Source: CAJXUU01 sp963975265 (GTDB taxonomy: Bacteria; Bacteroidota; Bacteroidia; Chitinophagales; Saprospiraceae). From it: 64,000 nt of DNA. This document shows, piece after piece, positions 26,489 through 36,531 of this stretch; position 1 is the stretch's first letter, and each line of letters begins with the position of its first letter. The DNA lies in NCBI GenBank assembly GCA_963975265.1, contig CAXBGT010000002.1, positions 1 through 64,000 on the forward strand, given 5' to 3'. The notes below the pieces were generated by a model. The model saw only the letters and a program-made list of their open reading frames with translations, was not told the DNA's origin and did not search any database. The translations under genes and the position numbers were made by a program.

Positions 26489-27142
26489 TTAAATCCTAAT
26501 TTGACCATCCTCCATAGTTATAGTTCGATCACTCAATGCAGCTAAATCTTCATTATGCGTGACAATTACAAAGGTCTGGTTCATTTCTTTACGCAATTGA
26601 AACAACAAGTTATGCAAATCTTCGGATGTTGTTTTATCTAGATTCCCTGAGGGTTCGTCAGCATATACCACAGATGGTTCATTCATAAGTGCTCTGGCTA
26701 CCGCAACTCTTTGTTGCTCACCACCAGATAGTTCGTTTGGTTTGTGTGATATCCTTTCCGCTAATCCTAGGTAGTCCAATAATTCTTTTGCCCGTCTGAG
26801 TGATTTTTCTTTTGGCTCGCCTGCAATAAAGGCTGGTATAGCTACATTTTCTGCGGCTGTAAATTCATTTAGTAAATGATGAAACTGGAAAATAAAACCA
26901 ATTTTCTTATTTCTAAAATTTGATATTTCTTTCTGATTTAATTTTGATACTTCTACATCATCGATCCATAGTTGACCTTTGTCAGATTCATCGAGCGTGC
27001 CTAGTATGTGAAGTAAGGTACTTTTGCCTGCACCTGACTTTCCTACAATACTCACGATTTCTCCTTTTTGTACATTTAAGTCAATTCCTTTCAGTACATG
27101 AAGATCTCCGTATGACTTATGTATATTATTTCCCTTGATCAA
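26489..27142 (-). CDS. lolD: Lipoprotein-release-type ABC transporter ATPase
   Basis: 217 aa. Walker A G-K-S-G-A-G-K-S-T near 35-43, Q-loop F-Q-F-H-H-L-L, signature L-S-G-G-E near 138, Walker B Y-A-D-E-P-S-G-N-L-D near 159-168, and the H-loop T-H-N-E. The Q-F-H-H-L-L-x-E-F-T pattern fits LolD, the ATPase that powers transfer of lipoproteins from inner membrane to LolA. The membrane partners LolC/E are not adjacent. MacB-type ATPases are the main alternative. Confidence 0.8.
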   Translation of the reverse strand: MIKGNNIHKSYGDLHVLKGIDLNVQKGEIVSIVGKSGAGKSTLLHILGTLDESDKGQLWIDDVEVSKLNQKEISNFRNKKIGFIFQFHHLLNEFTAAENVAIPAFIAGEPKEKSLRRAKELLDYLGLAERISHKPNELSGGEQQRVAVARALMNEPSVVYADEPSGNLDKTTSEDLHNLLFQLRKEMNQTFVIVTHNEDLAALSDRTITMEDGQIRI

Positions 27143-27765
27143 AATATTCGAATTTTATGTAAATATATAAGGAAGTGTTTAAGATCATAATGATAATTCC
27201 TTTGAAAAGTATTATTCTAATCCTGAAAGTTATCAGGAACAGCATTTTTTCAGCGTTTAACTAGTGCCTCAGCGAAACCTTTAGCAGTATGCGGATTGCT
27301 ATTTTCTCTACTAGAGTTACTCCTGATAACTATTGTGAGTGAATGGGGTTTAGAATTTCATTATTTATCGACGGTGAGGATACAAATTGTTTTGATCTAA
27401 GTTCATTATTCATTTCTTCTGAAAGGGGACTTTTTTGTTTTTTTGTTATAATTACTATTTGTTTACGAAAATAATGAAAATAATTTTCACACAAGATATT
27501 CATAGATTATTATGTGTAAAACGAAGATAAACAGTATGTTATGTTTTAATTTGTCGTGGTAATTCACCAAGATTAATTGTCGTCGTCATTATTTTAAGAA
27601 TATTTTAGCATTTACCACGTCACATTTTGGCAGTAAAAGACATTATATAGATGTACGAAGCAATTACACAATTATATCCACTTCGTACGCCGAGAGTAAA
27701 GTTCCAATCGGAAGTTTGGAAAGCAATAAAAACAACTTTTAATAATTTGTAAAACTAACGAAACT
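27143..27765. other. Gene-free stretch with inverted repeats
   Basis: About 620 bp with no coding frame. It contains an 11-bp perfect inverted repeat AGTTATCAGGA (27228-27238) / TCCTGATAACT (27321-27331) and a hairpin GTACGAAG (27653-27660) / CTTCGTAC (27681-27688) with a 20-nt loop, about 80 bp before the next gene. The sequence could hold a structured RNA or the remains of an element, but no known RNA family is evident. Confidence 0.35.
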
Positions 27766-27963
27766 ATGAAGTACGTAACTAAATTTCTATGCGCTATAGC
27801 CATCACAGCATTTTTCTCATCTTGCGCTTCTAGCGGAAGTGGATGTTATGATTTTGGAGACAATTCAAAATTGGATAAGGCTGCTACTTGGGATAATATT
27901 GAAATAGTAGCGGTTAAAAAAAGAGATAATTGCGAAGAAGCACCAACCATTTGTGGAGAATAA
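27766..27963 (+). CDS. Small lipoprotein
   Basis: 65 aa. Signal peptide with lipobox S-S-C-A (Cys about residue 20). The mature part is 45 residues with three more cysteines (G-C-Y-D, N-C-E-E, I-C-G-E), which might form disulfides. Preceded by an A-rich ribosome-binding region. I do not recognise a family. Confidence 0.6.
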   Translation: MKYVTKFLCAIAITAFFSSCASSGSGCYDFGDNSKLDKAATWDNIEIVAVKKRDNCEEAPTICGE

Positions 27964-28166
27964 TCGTAATATCATTAACCGAATTTGATATATGATGTTC
28001 GGTAATTAATCAAAGGGGAAAGATAAGTCAATTACGACTCCTAATAAGTACCCGATAAAGTAAGTTGATACAGAAACAAGTCGAAAGTGGTCAATCACGC
28101 GAGAGCCATTTCTATGCCAAAATAAAAAACACGCACACTAACACATTACAATAAATACATACAGCT

Positions 28167-28805
28167 ATGAAAAAAATCATAATAATTGCAGCATTCATCG
28201 TTATTGGACATACCGCATTTTCTCAATTAAGACTAGGAGTAGTAGGGTCTTATGGTGTCTCATTAGGAGAATCAACTTCAAAAATATTAGGAACGCCTGA
28301 AGGTAGAAAGGCTATGGAAATTGCTTTTTTAGAATCTAAGAATTTGCCGTCTGTAGGTATTAGTCTTACTTCAGATTTTGGACCATTATTCGGAAGTGCA
28401 GAAGTACATTATCGTAAGAATGCATACACATTCTCAGTCCAGAATTTTTTAAAAATAGACGAACCTATGAATTATGTGGAAGAGACAAGCTCTGTAATAC
28501 ATATTCCCATTACTGGAGGCGTGAAAATTGGTATTTTAAGATTAGGAGCTGGGCCTATATTTAACTTTCAAACAGGTCAAAGTAAAGGTCAATTGAAAGG
28601 ATACCATATCGAAGAAAAGAAGAGGGACTTGCAAACAGGATTTCTAGGAAGCATAGGAGTCGATATCGGGAAACATCTTCGAGTAGGAATGAAATATGAG
28701 CATTCATTTGCCAAAGTAGGTGATGATTATAAATATGCGGGAAAGAAATTACCCATTAAGTCGACCCTCAATTATTTGACATTTAATGTTGGGATGTATT
28801 TCTAA
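28167..28805 (+). CDS. Outer-membrane beta-barrel protein (porin-like)
   Basis: 212 aa. Signal peptide (I-I-I-A-A-F-I-V-I-G-H-T-A-F-S, cleavage near residue 20). The mature part alternates hydrophobic and polar residues in about eight strands and ends with an aromatic strand (F-N-V-G-M-Y-F), the C-terminal signal for barrel assembly. This matches the PorT / outer-membrane beta-barrel family common in Bacteroidota. A related gene lies at 41006. Followed by a strong terminator at 28873. Confidence 0.75.
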   Translation: MKKIIIIAAFIVIGHTAFSQLRLGVVGSYGVSLGESTSKILGTPEGRKAMEIAFLESKNLPSVGISLTSDFGPLFGSAEVHYRKNAYTFSVQNFLKIDEPMNYVEETSSVIHIPITGGVKIGILRLGAGPIFNFQTGQSKGQLKGYHIEEKKRDLQTGFLGSIGVDIGKHLRVGMKYEHSFAKVGDDYKYAGKKLPIKSTLNYLTFNVGMYF

Positions 28806-28870
28806 AAAAGATCAGTATTAAAACCCAAAATAGCTATAAGGAAAAAGTTTTGATTTTAGTAGTAAATAGT

Positions 28871-28904
28871 TTAAAGCCACGCTCAAAGGAGTGTGGCTTT
28901 ATCT
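28871..28904 (+). terminator. Intrinsic terminator
   Basis: AAAGCCAC and GTGGCTTT pair around a short loop, with a further GCTC/GAGT extension (28873-28900). It closes the beta-barrel gene 70 bp after its stop. Confidence 0.7.
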
Positions 28905-29046
28905 TTTGGAGTGAATTATAAATATTTTTATGTTTTTTCATAGATTAGAGATCTTATTGAACTAGATATTTGGAATTTATCCCATCTTCCATCGGTTATA
29001 CGATGATTAGTCATAAATTGCATTCCTTATAATATTTTTCAATAAT

Positions 29047-31278
29047 ATGGCAGAAACGTTATCTATAACAGATCAAGAACAAGAAGTAATCCATGGTGAG
29101 TTTGAAAAACTTCTCGTAAGTATGGCAACAAGCTTGATAAGTGATGATAAAGCTAATCTTCAAAAAGCTTTTGAATTGGCGAATCATGCGCATAGGCATC
29201 AAAGAAGAAAATCAGGAGAGCCTTATATCCTTCACCCAATTGAAGTAGCACGTATTTGTTATCAAGAGATTGGTCTTGGCCCTACCGCTGTGATTAGTGC
29301 ACTATTGCATGACATAGTTGAGGATACGCCTGTCACACAGGACGAAATACTAAAACTGTTTGGTTCTAAGATTAGTAAAATCGTCGATGGCCTGACAAAG
29401 CTTGATGGTTTATATAATAAGGAAAGTAATAATGTTGCAAGTCCTCAAGCGGAAAACTTCAAAAAAGTACTGAGTACACTTGTAGAAGATGTGAGGGTTG
29501 TACTTATCAAAATGGCAGATAGACTACATAATCTTAGGACGATAGGTTCTATGCCAAAACATAAGCAGCTGAAAATAGCTGCTGAGACTAGTTACATATA
29601 TATTCCACTTGCCCATAGATTAGGACTTTATTCTGTAAAAACAGAGTTTCAGGATATCTGCATGAAAATATCAGACTCTGAAACTTATCAAGATATTAGG
29701 AAGAAACTTAACGAAAGTAAGGAAGGTAGGAATGAATACGTTGATAAGTTTCTGGCGCCAATCAATGAAAAGTTGATAGCCACGAAAGTACTCTACAGAA
29801 CATTAGGGAGACCAAAGGCTATTCATTCTATTTATAATAAGATAAAGACAAAAGGAATCCCTTTTGAAGAGATTTATGACCTTTTTGCCGTGAGGGTAAT
29901 TGTTGATGTTCCGATAGAGGATGAAAAAAGCATCTGTTGGCAAGTATATTCTATTATTACGGATGTATATAAGCCAATTCCAGAGCGTCTCAAAGATTGG
30001 GTCACCTCACCTAAAGGAAATGGATACGAATCCCTTCATACTACAGTTATTGGGCCAGACGGGAAATTTGTAGAAGTACAGATACGGAGTGAAAGAATGG
30101 ATGAAATCGCTGAACGTGGTTTTGCAGCTCACTGGAAATATAAAGGTGTAAAAGATGATCACTCAGTTTATGATACCTGGTTAGAAAATGTGAGGGATAT
30201 TCTGGACACACAGCACACCGATGCGTTAGAGTTTATCAATGACTTTAAAACAAACCTATTCAACGAAGAGGTATATGCTTTTACACCAAATGGAGATATG
30301 AGAATATTACCTAAAGGTGCCACAGCATTAGATTTTGCATTTGATATTCATTCTGATTTAGGGTATAGAGCGGTTGCTATAAAGGTCAATAATAAGCTAG
30401 TTCCAATGGGACAAATGCTAGAGAATGGTGATCAGGTTACCATTACTACAAGTAAAAACCAAAAGCCAAATGAAGAATGGCTGAAAATGGTTGTTACTGG
30501 AAAGGCAAGATCAAAGATCAGGTCTTCCATGAAAGAAGAAAAACGTAAAGAAGGTGAACTTGCCAAGGAGGCCATCCAAAGAAAGCTCAAAAACATGAAG
30601 CTTCTTTCTGAAGAGAATATGGATTTCTTAGTAAAACATTACGGATTTAGAAATAGACCTGATTTCTGCATAGCAGTTGCTCAAGAGAAAATCAAGGTGA
30701 CTGATTTTAAGAATATTCCTACTGAAAATGGGAAGTTTATTGTAGTCAAGAACAAAATTTATGACGATTCACCAGAAAAAGAAGAGAAAGTAAGAATTAA
30801 ACCAGGATCGAATAAATCTAATATATTGGTAAACGGTGAGCCAGTCGATCTCTTCAAGTATGAATTCGCGACATGCTGCTCACCTGTACAAGGAGATGAT
30901 ATTTTTGCATACACCAACGCAAATTTAGAGATGAAGATACACCGACAGAATTGTTCTAACGCAACTCATTTACTTGCTAATTATGGATATAGAGTCTTAA
31001 AAGCTGAGTGGGCAAACCAAGTTGGAAATAACTTCGTTGTAGATCTTATGATTACTGGAGTGGACAGTGGAATTGGTGTGATCCAAGCATTAACCAATGA
31101 AATAAGTAATAAACTAGGCGTAAACATAAGGTCATTTAGTATCGATGGAGTTGAGGGATATTTCGAAGGGAAGGTTAGTGTAGTTGTTATTAATAAAAAT
31201 CAACTAAATTTGGTCATGAGATCAGTTGAAAAACTAGAAGGTGTTTCAACTGTTACTAGAATAGACAAACCTGAGTAG
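29047..31278 (+). CDS. RelA/SpoT-type (p)ppGpp synthetase/hydrolase
   Basis: 743 aa. N-terminal HD hydrolase domain with H-P-I-E-V-A and L-L-H-D-I-V-E-D-T near residue 90, then the synthetase domain (about 235-350; R-x-K-x-x-x-S-I-Y), a TGS domain (about 395-455; Y-A-F-T-P-N-G-D) and a C-terminal ACT domain (about 665-740). The intact HD motif means it can degrade (p)ppGpp as well as make it. It controls the stringent response. The fur-like gene follows after 1 bp, so both are cotranscribed. Confidence 0.92.
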   Translation: MAETLSITDQEQEVIHGEFEKLLVSMATSLISDDKANLQKAFELANHAHRHQRRKSGEPYILHPIEVARICYQEIGLGPTAVISALLHDIVEDTPVTQDEILKLFGSKISKIVDGLTKLDGLYNKESNNVASPQAENFKKVLSTLVEDVRVVLIKMADRLHNLRTIGSMPKHKQLKIAAETSYIYIPLAHRLGLYSVKTEFQDICMKISDSETYQDIRKKLNESKEGRNEYVDKFLAPINEKLIATKVLYRTLGRPKAIHSIYNKIKTKGIPFEEIYDLFAVRVIVDVPIEDEKSICWQVYSIITDVYKPIPERLKDWVTSPKGNGYESLHTTVIGPDGKFVEVQIRSERMDEIAERGFAAHWKYKGVKDDHSVYDTWLENVRDILDTQHTDALEFINDFKTNLFNEEVYAFTPNGDMRILPKGATALDFAFDIHSDLGYRAVAIKVNNKLVPMGQMLENGDQVTITTSKNQKPNEEWLKMVVTGKARSKIRSSMKEEKRKEGELAKEAIQRKLKNMKLLSEENMDFLVKHYGFRNRPDFCIAVAQEKIKVTDFKNIPTENGKFIVVKNKIYDDSPEKEEKVRIKPGSNKSNILVNGEPVDLFKYEFATCCSPVQGDDIFAYTNANLEMKIHRQNCSNATHLLANYGYRVLKAEWANQVGNNFVVDLMITGVDSGIGVIQALTNEISNKLGVNIRSFSIDGVEGYFEGKVSVVVINKNQLNLVMRSVEKLEGVSTVTRIDKPE

Positions 31279-31279
31279 A

Positions 31280-31768
31280 ATGGAAGTGAATCTAACATTA
31301 GAAGATAAAAAGAAGAAGTTGATTGAAGAGGTAAAACAGATTTTTACTACTCATCTTGAAAAAGGGAAGTCTCGTAAAACACCTGAAAGGTATGCTATAC
31401 TAGAGGAGATATATAGTAGGACCGATCATTTTGATGCAGAGGCACTTTATATCCACATGAAGAATCAAAACTATCGGGTTAGTAGGGCTACAGTATATAA
31501 TACTTTAGAGCTTCTGGTTACTTGTGACCTTGTGACAAAGCACCAATTCGGTAAGAACCTTGCTCAGTATGAGAAATCATATGGCTACAAACAACACGAT
31601 CACCTGATATGTGTAGACTGTGGTAAAGTATTAGAATTCTGTGATCCACGTCTGCAAGGCATCAAAGATATGATGGGCGATATATTAAAGTTCAAAATAA
31701 CACATCATTCTCTTAATCTTTATGGTAATTGCGATGGTGCATGCGAAAGAACAGCGAAAAAAGAATAG
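31280..31768 (+). CDS. Fur-family metal-responsive repressor
   Basis: 162 aa. Winged-helix domain (about 20-95) with R-V-S-R-A-T-V-Y-N-T-L as recognition helix, followed by a dimerisation domain with H-D-H-L-I-C and C-V-D-C-G structural zinc site, and a second cysteine pair near the end (C-D-G-A-C). The histidines of K-Q-H-D-H fit the regulatory site. It is a Fur or Zur-type regulator; the metal cannot be told from the sequence. Located 1 bp after the RelA/SpoT gene. Confidence 0.9.
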   Translation: MEVNLTLEDKKKKLIEEVKQIFTTHLEKGKSRKTPERYAILEEIYSRTDHFDAEALYIHMKNQNYRVSRATVYNTLELLVTCDLVTKHQFGKNLAQYEKSYGYKQHDHLICVDCGKVLEFCDPRLQGIKDMMGDILKFKITHHSLNLYGNCDGACERTAKKE

Positions 31769-31798
31769 AATAGGCTAGTTTCTAAACAGATTCAGAAA

Positions 31799-32467
31799 AT
31801 GCAGGTAAACATAGAAGCATCTTGGAAAGGAGTTCTCAAAGAAGAATTTTCTAAACCCTACTTTCCAATGATAAAAGCTGGCATATTAAAAAGTATATCG
31901 GAAGGTAAAGTTGTCTATCCTCCTGGGAATGAGATTTTTAATGCATTTAATTTGACCCCATTTAATAAGGTGAAAGTTGTAATATTAGGTCAAGACCCAT
32001 ATCATGGACCTGGTCAAGCGATGGGTCTCTGCTTTTCTGTAAAACCTAGTATCAAACCTCCCAGATCTCTAAATAGAATATACAAAGAATTGCAAGCTGA
32101 TGTAGGTTGCATTATTCCAAGTCATGGCGATTTATCATCTTGGGCTAAACAAGGTGTTTTTATGCCCAATGCAATACTGACAGTAGAAGCGGGAAATCCT
32201 GCATCTCATTCAAAAATTGGTTGGCATCATTTTACAGATGCGGTCATTCAAGCTATATCTGATCAGAAGGAAGGTATTTGTTTTATGCTGTGGGGAGGTT
32301 TTGCTAAGGGAAAAAAGAAATTCATTGATACAACAAAGCATCATGTTTTTGAATCAGCTCATCCATCACCTTTAGCGGGCAATGCATTTTTTGGGAATCA
32401 TCATTTTTCTGGAGTGAATGAGGTGCTGGAAGGGAGAGGCGAGGAGCCAATTGATTGGCAAGTGTAA
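31799..32467 (+). CDS. ung: Uracil-DNA glycosylase
   Basis: 222 aa. The catalytic block G-Q-D-P-Y-H-G-P-G-Q-A near residue 63 has the water-activating Asp, and H-P-S-P-L-A-G near residue 187 has the active-site His of family 1 UNG. It removes uracil from DNA. Full length, no insertions. It sits 30 bp after the fur-like gene, likely in the same transcript, and is closed by the terminator at 32544. Confidence 0.93.
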   Translation: MQVNIEASWKGVLKEEFSKPYFPMIKAGILKSISEGKVVYPPGNEIFNAFNLTPFNKVKVVILGQDPYHGPGQAMGLCFSVKPSIKPPRSLNRIYKELQADVGCIIPSHGDLSSWAKQGVFMPNAILTVEAGNPASHSKIGWHHFTDAVIQAISDQKEGICFMLWGGFAKGKKKFIDTTKHHVFESAHPSPLAGNAFFGNHHFSGVNEVLEGRGEEPIDWQV

Positions 32468-32540
32468 AGACCGAAAAAAATAAAAGTAAGGTTGGATATG
32501 CATTGAATTGAATAATAACAAGTAGAGATAAATGAAATAT

Positions 32541-32576
32541 CTAGCCCTTCTGCATTAATTGTGGAAGGGCTTTTTG
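32541..32576 (+). terminator. Intrinsic terminator
   Basis: GCCCTTC (32544-32550) pairs with GAAGGGC (32564-32570), followed by TTTTT. It ends the RelA/SpoT-fur-ung unit. The remainder of the gene-free stretch 32468-32932 shows nothing else. Confidence 0.75.
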
Positions 32577-32900
32577 TATCCGAAGAACATGCCAAAGATT
32601 TAGGTATTAAGACGAAAATCTAATTGTATGACTAAATTATTAATATAGCGATCTTTTATTTTAAAACCATAATTTAAGATCATGCTAGCAAAAGACCTTG
32701 ATGGCTGCCATTTCGAAAGCGATGGGTTTCAACTTATCGTTACCTATGATTGCAGAATTTAAGTTCTCTAGGAGCGACAGTATAAATGAAACATACTTGT
32801 TCATGATTCAACTAGTTTATAAAAGTGAGTAATCTAAAGCTCATTCAACTATATTTTCATCTTGATTCAGATTTAGATTTGTAGATCAAATCTCAATATC

Positions 32901-32915
32901 GTATCATTACGATAC
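32901..32915. promoter_or_regulatory. Short perfect palindrome upstream of nhaC-type gene
   Basis: GTATC-ATTAC-GATAC, 18 bp before the ATG at 32933. It could be an operator or a small hairpin near the start site. Only one copy is seen in the window. Confidence 0.3.
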
Positions 32916-32932
32916 AAAATCTAATATAGGAT

Positions 32933-34396
32933 ATGGCAAGCCACGAAAAAAAGAATCTCCAAAGACAGGATGAGAATATAGTAGAGAATATTCAATTGAA
33001 TATATGGGAGGCATTGATACCTGTTGTTTGTTTAATGGCATTGTTGGCGTACAATATATTTGGAAGAGATGGCGCTTGGCTCGGAGATTATTCGAATCAG
33101 TATATCTTACTTGTTGGTGCAGCAATTGCAGCTGTAGTAGGATTGTTTAACAAAACTTCAGTTGCCACGATGATAGCTGAGATTTGGGAGAATCTAAAAA
33201 GTGTACTTCTTCCCATTTGTATATTAATATTGGTAGGTGCATTAGCTGGTACATGGCTAGTTAGTGGTGTCATACCAGCGATGGTTTATTATGGACTACA
33301 AGTCTTGAGTCCAGAAATATTTTTGCCAGCTTCAGTAGTGATAGCGGCTATCATATCCATAGCAACAGGTAGTTCGTGGACTACTTCGGCAACTGTAGGG
33401 ATAGCATTGATTGGAATCGGAAGAGCATTAGGAATACCTACAGGAATGATTGCAGGTGCGGTTATTTCAGGTGCATATTTCGGAGATAAGATGTCTCCTC
33501 TTAGTGATACAACAAACCTTGCTCCGGCAATGGCAGGTACTGATCTCTTTACACACATAAAATATATGAGTTTCACCACTGTGCCAACGATTATCATAAC
33601 ACTTATTGTTTTTTCGATTTTAAGTTTTAGTATCGATACTTCTGGTAGTGCTAATATCAGTGGATTGTTGACAACAATAGATGCTACATTTAATATTACC
33701 CCGTGGTTGTTTTTAGTGCCAGTTGGTGTTGTGGTTTTGATAATTTTGAAGACAAAACCTCTGATTGCTTTAGGTGCAGGAGTGCTTCTAGCGGTTGTGT
33801 TCGCACTGATGTTTCAACCTGAAGTGTTGGGAATGATTGGATCTACAAACATTGGAGCTTTATTTACAGCTATCACAACTGATGTAGCGATCGTTACTGA
33901 CAATGCTACGCTCAATGATCTATTCACTGCAAGCGGTATTATGGGGATGCTTTTGACAATTTTACTTATTATTTGCGCCATGGTTTTTGGTGGTGTTATG
34001 GATGGTATTGGAGCGTTGTCTAGGATTACTACAGCTTTATTGTCTGTTGCAAAATCAACATTTGGACTATTCTCAAGTACGGTATTAAGTTGCATTGGTT
34101 TGAATGTGGTGGCAAGTGATCAATATCTTGCCATTGTGATTCCAGGAAAAATGTTCAAACAGGCATATGAAGACAAAGGGCTTGCTCCCGAAAATTTAAG
34201 TAGAACACTAGAAGATTCAGGAACTGTTACGTCAGTGTTGATCCCATGGAATACTTGTGGTGCATATCAGGCTGGTGTTCTTGGTGTAGGAGTTGGAGAG
34301 TATTTTGTCTACGCTATTTTTAATTGGTTGAGTCCAATAATGACATTGATTTTTGCAGGGTTTGGGATTAAGATTCGGGAGTTGGTGAAGAAGTAG
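32933..34396 (+). CDS. nhaC: NhaC-family Na+/H+ antiporter
   Basis: 487 aa integral membrane protein with about 11-12 hydrophobic segments. Landmarks: A-T-G-S-S-W-T-T-S-A-T-V near residue 143, G-D-K-M-S-P-L-S-D-T-T-N near residues 184-195, and S-G-T-V-T-S-V-L-I-P-W-N-T-C-G near 427. These are characteristic of the NhaC family. It exchanges sodium for protons across the inner membrane. The first 25 residues are charged and cytoplasmic. Single gene. Confidence 0.9.
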   Translation: MASHEKKNLQRQDENIVENIQLNIWEALIPVVCLMALLAYNIFGRDGAWLGDYSNQYILLVGAAIAAVVGLFNKTSVATMIAEIWENLKSVLLPICILILVGALAGTWLVSGVIPAMVYYGLQVLSPEIFLPASVVIAAIISIATGSSWTTSATVGIALIGIGRALGIPTGMIAGAVISGAYFGDKMSPLSDTTNLAPAMAGTDLFTHIKYMSFTTVPTIIITLIVFSILSFSIDTSGSANISGLLTTIDATFNITPWLFLVPVGVVVLIILKTKPLIALGAGVLLAVVFALMFQPEVLGMIGSTNIGALFTAITTDVAIVTDNATLNDLFTASGIMGMLLTILLIICAMVFGGVMDGIGALSRITTALLSVAKSTFGLFSSTVLSCIGLNVVASDQYLAIVIPGKMFKQAYEDKGLAPENLSRTLEDSGTVTSVLIPWNTCGAYQAGVLGVGVGEYFVYAIFNWLSPIMTLIFAGFGIKIRELVKK

Positions 34397-34548
34397 GGTG
34401 GTGGGTTTTGTAGAATTTGCAACTTAACTAGGAAGTGAGGGCTCAGGTTTAGTTTTCTGTATAGTCAAGTTTCAAATTCTGGTTTATGTCCAACGAATAA
34501 TAACCTGCTTAGTGTTAGGAATTACTTTAGTTCGATATTTGTATCATA

Positions 34549-35190
34549 TTGATAATCAAAATTATAATTGATATGAGGTCGAATTTTAGTAAGGAAGTCA
34601 AAAAAGAAGATTCATTTAAGACATCATATCCGACATTCAGAGGCACAGTGAAATTCATTTGGTTCGTTTTTCTATTAAGTAGTGTATTGTGTGGAGGCTT
34701 CATAATGCATGATTATATATCTTCAAGTATAGATTTGTCCACTCTGATCGCAGGACCAATTTTTATTGTGTTGTCATTTTTTACAATTGTAATCCCATCA
34801 TATTATAAGGTAATTTTCATAAATAAATACTTTTCAAATTTAGTGCGCTGGTTGGGTGTTCTTGCTTTTGTTTTTTGTGTAATTTTCTTATTTGATATTG
34901 TTCCAAATTGGTCACCAATCGTTTATTCAGTAGAATACTTTGATGAAACAGGTATCAGTATAGATTTTAGAGAAGATAACACATTCAAGTCTCGCAACAC
35001 TGATATTTTTAAAACGTCAATAGCATATGGGAAGTATAAAAGAAAAGAAGGCCAAATTATTTTAATGGACGAAATCAAATTAGGAAGGTTAAGAATGAAT
35101 GATACATTGCTAATAAATGATAAAGGCCTTGATTTTACTTTTGCTAAATCTTGGAGAGTAAGTAGCAGAGCTCAAGATTTCAAAAGATAG
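34549..35190 (+). CDS. Membrane protein of unknown function
   Basis: 213 aa. Three hydrophobic segments (about 34-52, 65-85, 102-122) followed by a C-terminal soluble domain of about 85 residues with a beta-rich look (G-I-S-I-D-F-R-E-D-N-T-F-K-S). An alternative start is the ATG at 34573 (M-R-S-N-F). I do not recognise a family. Single gene between NhaC and Mrp. Confidence 0.55.
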   Translation: MIIKIIIDMRSNFSKEVKKEDSFKTSYPTFRGTVKFIWFVFLLSSVLCGGFIMHDYISSSIDLSTLIAGPIFIVLSFFTIVIPSYYKVIFINKYFSNLVRWLGVLAFVFCVIFLFDIVPNWSPIVYSVEYFDETGISIDFREDNTFKSRNTDIFKTSIAYGKYKRKEGQIILMDEIKLGRLRMNDTLLINDKGLDFTFAKSWRVSSRAQDFKR

Positions 35191-35306
35191 AAATGATCTT
35201 TTCATAAGGTATATTGGTTTAATCGATTAACCCTAATTCCAAAACCATCCTCCTTCAATTGTGTTTTGATTAGAATATCCATTAATTTCGCAGCATAATC
35301 CTAATT

Positions 35307-36401
35307 ATGAGTTTAGATAACAATAAAGTCTTAGAAGCATTACGTACTGTCAAAGATCCAAACACAGGTCAAGACATCGTGTCTGTAAAAATGATCGAAG
35401 ACTTCAAAGTAGATGGAAACAATGTTTCATTTGCCATAAAACTTACTTCTACCGATAGTCAAGTAAAGCAAACACTTAATTTTGCTTGCATGCATGCGAT
35501 TCAAACCGTATATCCTGAAGCACAGGTGCACATACACATGAAGAGTAGTGGCCCTGCAGGAGCCGAAAAAACAAGAGCACTTCCTCAAGTGAAAAATATA
35601 ATCGCAGTAGCATCTGGAAAAGGTGGTGTAGGAAAGTCTACTGTTGCGGTGAATTTAGCTATATCTCTAGCAAACAAAGGAGCAAAAGTTGGACTAATTG
35701 ATGCAGACCTCTATGGTCCAAGTATCCCTACTATGATGGGGCTGCAAGGTCAACGACCAAAGATCGAAATGCTGTATGGCAAACATAAGATAGTGCCTCT
35801 CGAAGCGCATGGAGTGAAAGTTATGTCGGTAGGATTCATTGTAGAACCAGAACAGGCTGTAGTTCTAAGAGGTCCGAGATTAGGAGGGATTATAAAGCAA
35901 TTTATCAATGATTGTATCTGGCCAGATTTAGATTACTTAATCATTGACCTTCCGCCGGGGACAGGAGACATCCAACTTACGTTAGTACAGACAGTACCGA
36001 TAACGGGAGCTATCATTGTCACAACACCACAAGAAGTAGCGATAGTAGATGCCGTAAAAGCCATCAATATGTTCTTGATCGATCATGTGAGTGTACCGAT
36101 ATTAGGAATAGTAGAGAACATGTCTTGGTTTACCCCAAAAGAATTACCAGATAACAAGTATCTCATATTTGGAGAAGGAGGAGGAAAGAAATTGGCGAAA
36201 ATGTCTAAATCAGTACTATTGGGTCAGATTCCACTGGTACAAGGAATCCGAGAAGGAGGAGACAATGGCCATCCAGTCTCTACACAAGAAGGGAATCCTC
36301 TCAAACAAAAGTTCGAAGATCTAGCACTTAATACTATACGTCAAGTGCAACTTCGAAATGAAGTCTTAGGTCCAACGACTGTTGTGAAAATGGTAAATTA
36401 G
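35307..36401 (+). CDS. Mrp/ApbC-family iron-sulfur carrier ATPase
   Basis: 364 aa. N-terminal MIP18-type (DUF59) domain, about residues 1-85, then a ParA-like P-loop domain with G-K-G-G-V-G-K-S-T near 107-115, D-A-D-L-Y-G-P-S-I-P near 131 and D-L-P-P-G-T-G-D near 215. The C-x-x-C that bridges the dimer in many Mrp proteins is absent: the corresponding stretch reads E-N-M-S-W-F-T-P-K-E-L-P, as I recall in other Bacteroidota. It transfers Fe-S clusters to apoproteins. A NifU-type scaffold gene follows. Confidence 0.9.
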   Translation: MSLDNNKVLEALRTVKDPNTGQDIVSVKMIEDFKVDGNNVSFAIKLTSTDSQVKQTLNFACMHAIQTVYPEAQVHIHMKSSGPAGAEKTRALPQVKNIIAVASGKGGVGKSTVAVNLAISLANKGAKVGLIDADLYGPSIPTMMGLQGQRPKIEMLYGKHKIVPLEAHGVKVMSVGFIVEPEQAVVLRGPRLGGIIKQFINDCIWPDLDYLIIDLPPGTGDIQLTLVQTVPITGAIIVTTPQEVAIVDAVKAINMFLIDHVSVPILGIVENMSWFTPKELPDNKYLIFGEGGGKKLAKMSKSVLLGQIPLVQGIREGGDNGHPVSTQEGNPLKQKFEDLALNTIRQVQLRNEVLGPTTVVKMVN

Positions 36402-36518
36402 TAATAAAGTGAATCTTAAGTGTCTATTCACTGTTCCATTAATCATCTTGCGGTTGCTAACTTAATACCTAGCCTTCAAAAGATATTTCATTTATATAGT
36501 TTAAGCTAATTAATATAT

Positions 36519-36526
36519 TAATTTTG
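36519..36526 (+). promoter_or_regulatory. Candidate -7 element very close to a start codon
   Basis: TAATTTTG matches TAnnTTTG and lies only 5 bp before the ATG of the NifU-type gene. If used, the transcript would be nearly leaderless. No clear -33 partner is visible, so it may be chance in AT-rich sequence. Confidence 0.25.
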
Positions 36527-36531
36527 CAGAT

